Positions 8,616 to 11,594 of a stretch of DNA of 11,594 bases are shown here, one piece after another. The notes beneath the pieces are model-generated. The model searched no databases and was not told where the DNA came from. It was given only the letters and a program-made list of their open reading frames with translations. A program made the translations under genes and the position numbers. Within the stretch, counting starts at the first letter, position 1. The number at the start of each line of letters is the position of its first letter. Where the stretch lies: the NCBI GenBank assembly GCA_033297075.1, contig MU858420.1, positions 1 to 11,594 on the forward strand. The letters run 5' to 3'. Origin of the DNA: Rhypophila decipiens (taxonomy: Eukaryota; Ascomycota; Sordariomycetes; Sordariales; Naviculisporaceae).

Positions 8616-9302
8616 GGAACTACAACTACTGGTAGGAAATATGCTCTCGTCTTGGAAGGGATGGCTGTGACGGCAATCAGACTATGATGGGACTTCAATG
8701 GGAAACTTTCTTTTAATTTCTTTTTAATTCTTTTTTAAAAAAAAAAAAAAAAGGGGGAATGGCGCAGAGACTAATGAGCTACCTAAATTGGGATAGATTA
8801 CGATCTGAACAACGAAAGAAATTTGGGTTGTGTATGCAATGACTATGGTCACGATGGCTAGGATACCGAGATTTGGAAGCCACGAACAAGTGTTTCTATG
8901 TGTGGCTGTTTCTTTCTCGTTTCGATATTACCGTCCTTGCCTGGAATAATTTTATCTTGGGGTTGGTATTGATGAACAGGGCTTTCATCCACCCTCTTGG
9001 ACGACAAGGAAATGACGAGGGATGAATAGTTGTTCTTTCTCACTCCAAAAGTGCTAGCGATGATTAGACCGACATGATTTTATTCCTGCTGCTAAGCAGT
9101 TATGCTCTTTATCTCGATACACAAACCACCTACGCCTCCTTGGCAAACCGCTTTCTTGTTTCCTCCAAGATCAGCGGTCCGACATGGATTAACCCAGCCA
9201 ACCTATTATTCCTTCATAATCTCGTAATATCATTTTCCCCGAAGCCCCTGTGCATGACCATCTTCCATTTCCCGAAGAAAAGCACTCACGAAAAAGACCA
9301 AC
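8616..9302. other. Convergent intergenic region
   Basis: About 690 bases between the stop codons of the tyrosinase (+) and GH55 (-) genes, expected to hold both 3' UTRs. It contains a T-rich stretch followed by a 16-base A run (8737-8752). Short frames here show no protein-like pattern, and no RNA gene was seen. Confidence 0.6.
8737..8752. repeat. Poly(A) tract, A16
   Basis: Sixteen consecutive A, preceded by T-rich sequence (TTCTTTTTT) and followed by GGGGG, about 120 bases past the tyrosinase stop. It could be a 3'-UTR low-complexity tract or the tail of an old retroposed sequence. No flanking duplication was found to support the second option. Confidence 0.85.
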
Positions 9303-11476
9303 CTAAGGCGTATACCTATCCACATCACCACCCCCACCGCTCCAACTGCCCGTGAAATCCGGCTGGGCATTAATCTCCCGCCCGTCGCCCAGCCTGACCA
9401 CAACCCTTGCATCTTTCGAACACAAGCCAAACGCCTTGAAATTGCTCGGCGTGGTCTCGACGCGATGTATCACCTCCTGGCAACTGTACTGCCCCGCGCA
9501 CTGCTGATAATTCGGCCCCGAAAAAAACGCCCAGCTCGCACTCGCATACGTAAAGATATTAGACCCGCCACCATTTATGTAATTCGCGAAACCCATGCGA
9601 CATCTCTTTGGTCTCGACAAAGAAGCGCAGATGGCGTTGAAATCTGGGTCTCCCCATGTGGCCGTGTTGACCTCGCTGGCCCAGGGCGCGGGGGGGACTT
9701 GGAGGTTATTGTCGCCCTGGTCGTAGTTGGTTTCGGACTGGAGCAGAGTGACGGCCACGTTTTGCGCGCGGTGCAGGTTCAGCTGGTACAGCCACCAGTG
9801 CTCGGAGCCAAGGGCGTGGAGCCAGGTGGGCTGGGTGGACTGAACGAGCACGCCGCCTTTCCCTGCGATTCGGGAACCACCGGAAAAGTCCTCTGCTGTA
9901 TGGTCTCCCACCCAGTTCCACACGTTTTCGATGTAGGTAGAGGATGTGCTGGAGAGGTGGATTCCTAGGTATGCCGCCTTGCACTGGTTCGATCCGTCCG
10001 AGTTGCATGATGCTGCGAGGGCAGAAGCACCGCGGGTGCCGCCCACCGTGATGAGAGAGTTCCAGATTGCCACGCCGCCTGGTTTGCCCGAGGGAGGTGC
10101 CATGTTGACTTGGAAGATAATAGCGCCGGGGAGGACGTCGGATATGGTGAAGCGCATGTCGGAGATTTGGGCTGTCCCGATGCTACCCGCGGTGCCGACT
10201 TGGACCACAGGTCTGGGCGAGGCAGAGTTCTTGAAGAAAGTGCCATTGCCCACGATGGTGACCCACGCTTCGCCGACGATACGAGACCCAGGCGGGATGA
10301 GCAGAGTCGAATCGACACGATACATGCCAAAGGGAAAGTAGGCAATCTTGTTGCTCGAGGCCGCCAGCTGAAGGATGGCGTTGAGGGCCGCTGACTCGTC
10401 GACGGTGGTGTCTCCCTTGATGGTAGGCCCCCCGTTCTGCGCTGGGTCCTTGATGTTGATAAAGTCGGTTACCGGGTTGGAGGCGTAGTTCGGTGCTGGG
10501 AGGTACTGGTACCAACCATTGACTCCGGGAGTGAGCACCGAGGGGCGGCCGGTAGTGGTAGAGAGCATGTCGCCGTAGATGGGGTTCCGATCGACGGTAT
10601 TACCGTACGAATACTGACCTATATAGGTACGGCCCGACAGCACGTTGGTTCCAGGGCCTTCCACAATGTTGGTGCTGGTAGTATCCTTTTCAAAGTTTTC
10701 GATGAGAAAATTTGGCCATGCGGTAGTTTTGAACGTCACCCCCGAGTTGATAGATTTTCCGTCGATCAAAGCAATATAAGGGGAGCCGCCTGTGTGCATG
10801 ACACCGAAGCCGCATCTCTCAAAGATCGGGTTGGCAATGCTAAAGGTGGCCCCGCCCGTGATGAGCATGCCGACCGTGTTTTGGTAAAAGTAGATGCTCT
10901 TGAACAGCGCTTGTTGGTGTCCCTGAACCAAGATACCCGTCTGGCCGTTTTCGATCCGGACGTCAGCGAGCCCGAGGGTCGAGCCGCGGCCCATGCGAAT
11001 GCCCGTGTGCCCCAGCGTTTCGCCGACTCCACTTGCCGAAGTGGGCATGACAATCTTGACGTTCTGGAATTGCGATCCCTGGCAGCATCACCCATCAGAA
11101 TGGTGTCTGTTCTCATGTTGATGGTCGAGCTGATGTCGTATGTTCCTGGCGGGAGATATACTACCTGGGCATAACATGGTAGCGGATTCAACTCAAACAA
11201 GGGTCAAATCATAAGTGGGCTTACTCTCGGCTGGGAGGCAAACCAGAGGTTGTTCCGCGACGAACCGGGGTTGGTGGCCTCATCGATGGCTCGCTGGATG
11301 CCCGCGCCATCTCCGGCAGACACGGCTCTGTAGATCGGATAGGAGTAGTCCGGGTCAAGATCGGGCGCATAACCACGAACGTTGGCCGTCGTGTGGTCGA
11401 TCTGATTGTACCAGAAGGCGCCGGCCCGCTCGGCCGCGCCGGCGAGGAGAAGAGATGCAAGAACGGGAAGCTTCAT
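9303..11476 (-). pseudogene. GH55 exo-beta-1,3-glucanase, internal deletion
   Basis: Family GH55 enzyme, which releases glucose or gentiobiose from the ends of beta-1,3-glucan outside the cell. Exon 1 (11476-11225) encodes a signal peptide, MKLPVLASLLLAGAAERAGA, then FWYNQIDHTTANVRGYAPDL. ATG 11476 is chosen because it heads this signal. Exon 2 starts at 11164 with VVYLPPGTYDIS. The long 3' frame (581 residues from Met 11048) holds the rest of beta-helix 1 (HTGIRMGRGSTLG, DGKSINSGVTF) and beta-helix 2 (from about residue 200, IPPGSRIVGEAW). Acidic residues E416 (SEHWW) and E439 (QSETNY), 23 apart, fit the catalytic-acid region of known GH55 enzymes. Near 11079-11086 the frame changes: ILMGDA is followed directly by QGSQFQNVKIVM, omitting 50-60 residues normally found there. 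The total is about 705 residues against a usual 760-790. This is a pseudogene, or an assembly error in an otherwise well-kept gene. Confidence 0.85.
11165..11224 (-). other. Intron 1 of the GH55 gene
   Basis: A 60-bp minus-strand intron with donor GTAAGC and acceptor CCCAG, in phase 0. It joins NNLWFASQPR to VVYLPPGTYD, matching the conserved N-terminus of GH55 proteins. Confidence 0.85.
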
Positions 11477-11594
11477 CTTGGCTGCTGTCAAGTCGGTGGG
11501 ATGTCAAAGTGTGGCAAGGCTTCAGGGGTGCCGAGGGACGATTATTAGTGGCGAAAGATTGCTTAGAAATGCTGTGGCAATGATTGGAAATCCA
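11477..11594 (-). promoter_or_regulatory. Start of the GH55 upstream region (cut by window end)
   Basis: Only 118 bases before the GH55 start codon are in view. They should contain the 5' UTR and possibly the core promoter. I see no clear TATA box in them. Confidence 0.3.

Noticed and set aside
9465..9968. 167-codon forward frame
   Set aside because: Antisense to the well-supported GH55 gene, with no signal, domain or splice logic of its own.

Overview
The window looks like nuclear DNA from a filamentous ascomycete (Pezizomycotina, probably Sordariomycetes). The evidence is short GT-AG introns of 49-81 bp with CTAAC-type branch points, a HET-domain NLR gene, a CuA/CuB tyrosinase, a GH55 glucanase and a CYP7/8-like P450. 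The sequence does not fix the genus.

Layout. Positions 1-2124 hold no intact gene. About 60-1600 is an old coding-like relic: one forward frame is unusually poor in stops but still interrupted many times, and two short tandem duplications lie in or near it. Positions 2125-4790 carry a HET / NB-ARC / TPR protein of the fungal NLR type. Two introns can be placed exactly, but the reading frame is broken by an extra base in an A-run (2805-2808) and by an in-frame TAA (4044-4046). Its TPR array of about 90% identical 126-bp units stops after three units, where sequence with LTR-like features begins (about 4680-5302). Next comes the 3' part of a cytochrome P450 (5561-6254) that has the ExxR and haem-Cys motifs but no N-terminal half.

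After a 1.1-kb spacer with no recognisable gene lies an apparently intact secreted short tyrosinase (7340-8615, three exons, 384 residues). It is convergent with a GH55 exo-beta-1,3-glucanase gene on the minus strand (9303-11476). That gene keeps its signal peptide, intron and both beta-helix halves, but appears to have lost about 50-60 codons and changed frame near 11079-11086.

Reading as a whole. The left half (to about 6.25 kb) is decaying accessory DNA: NLR and P450 remnants, a probable retroelement scar and an unidentified relic. The right half is conventional secreted-enzyme territory with one intact gene and one broken one. The genes do not form an obvious pathway. Tyrosinase (phenol oxidation, pigment) and GH55 (glucan turnover) are both secreted but share only a tail-to-tail junction. 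I found no RNA gene or CRISPR array, and no convincing new multi-gene system. The most informative feature is the NLR in the act of decay.
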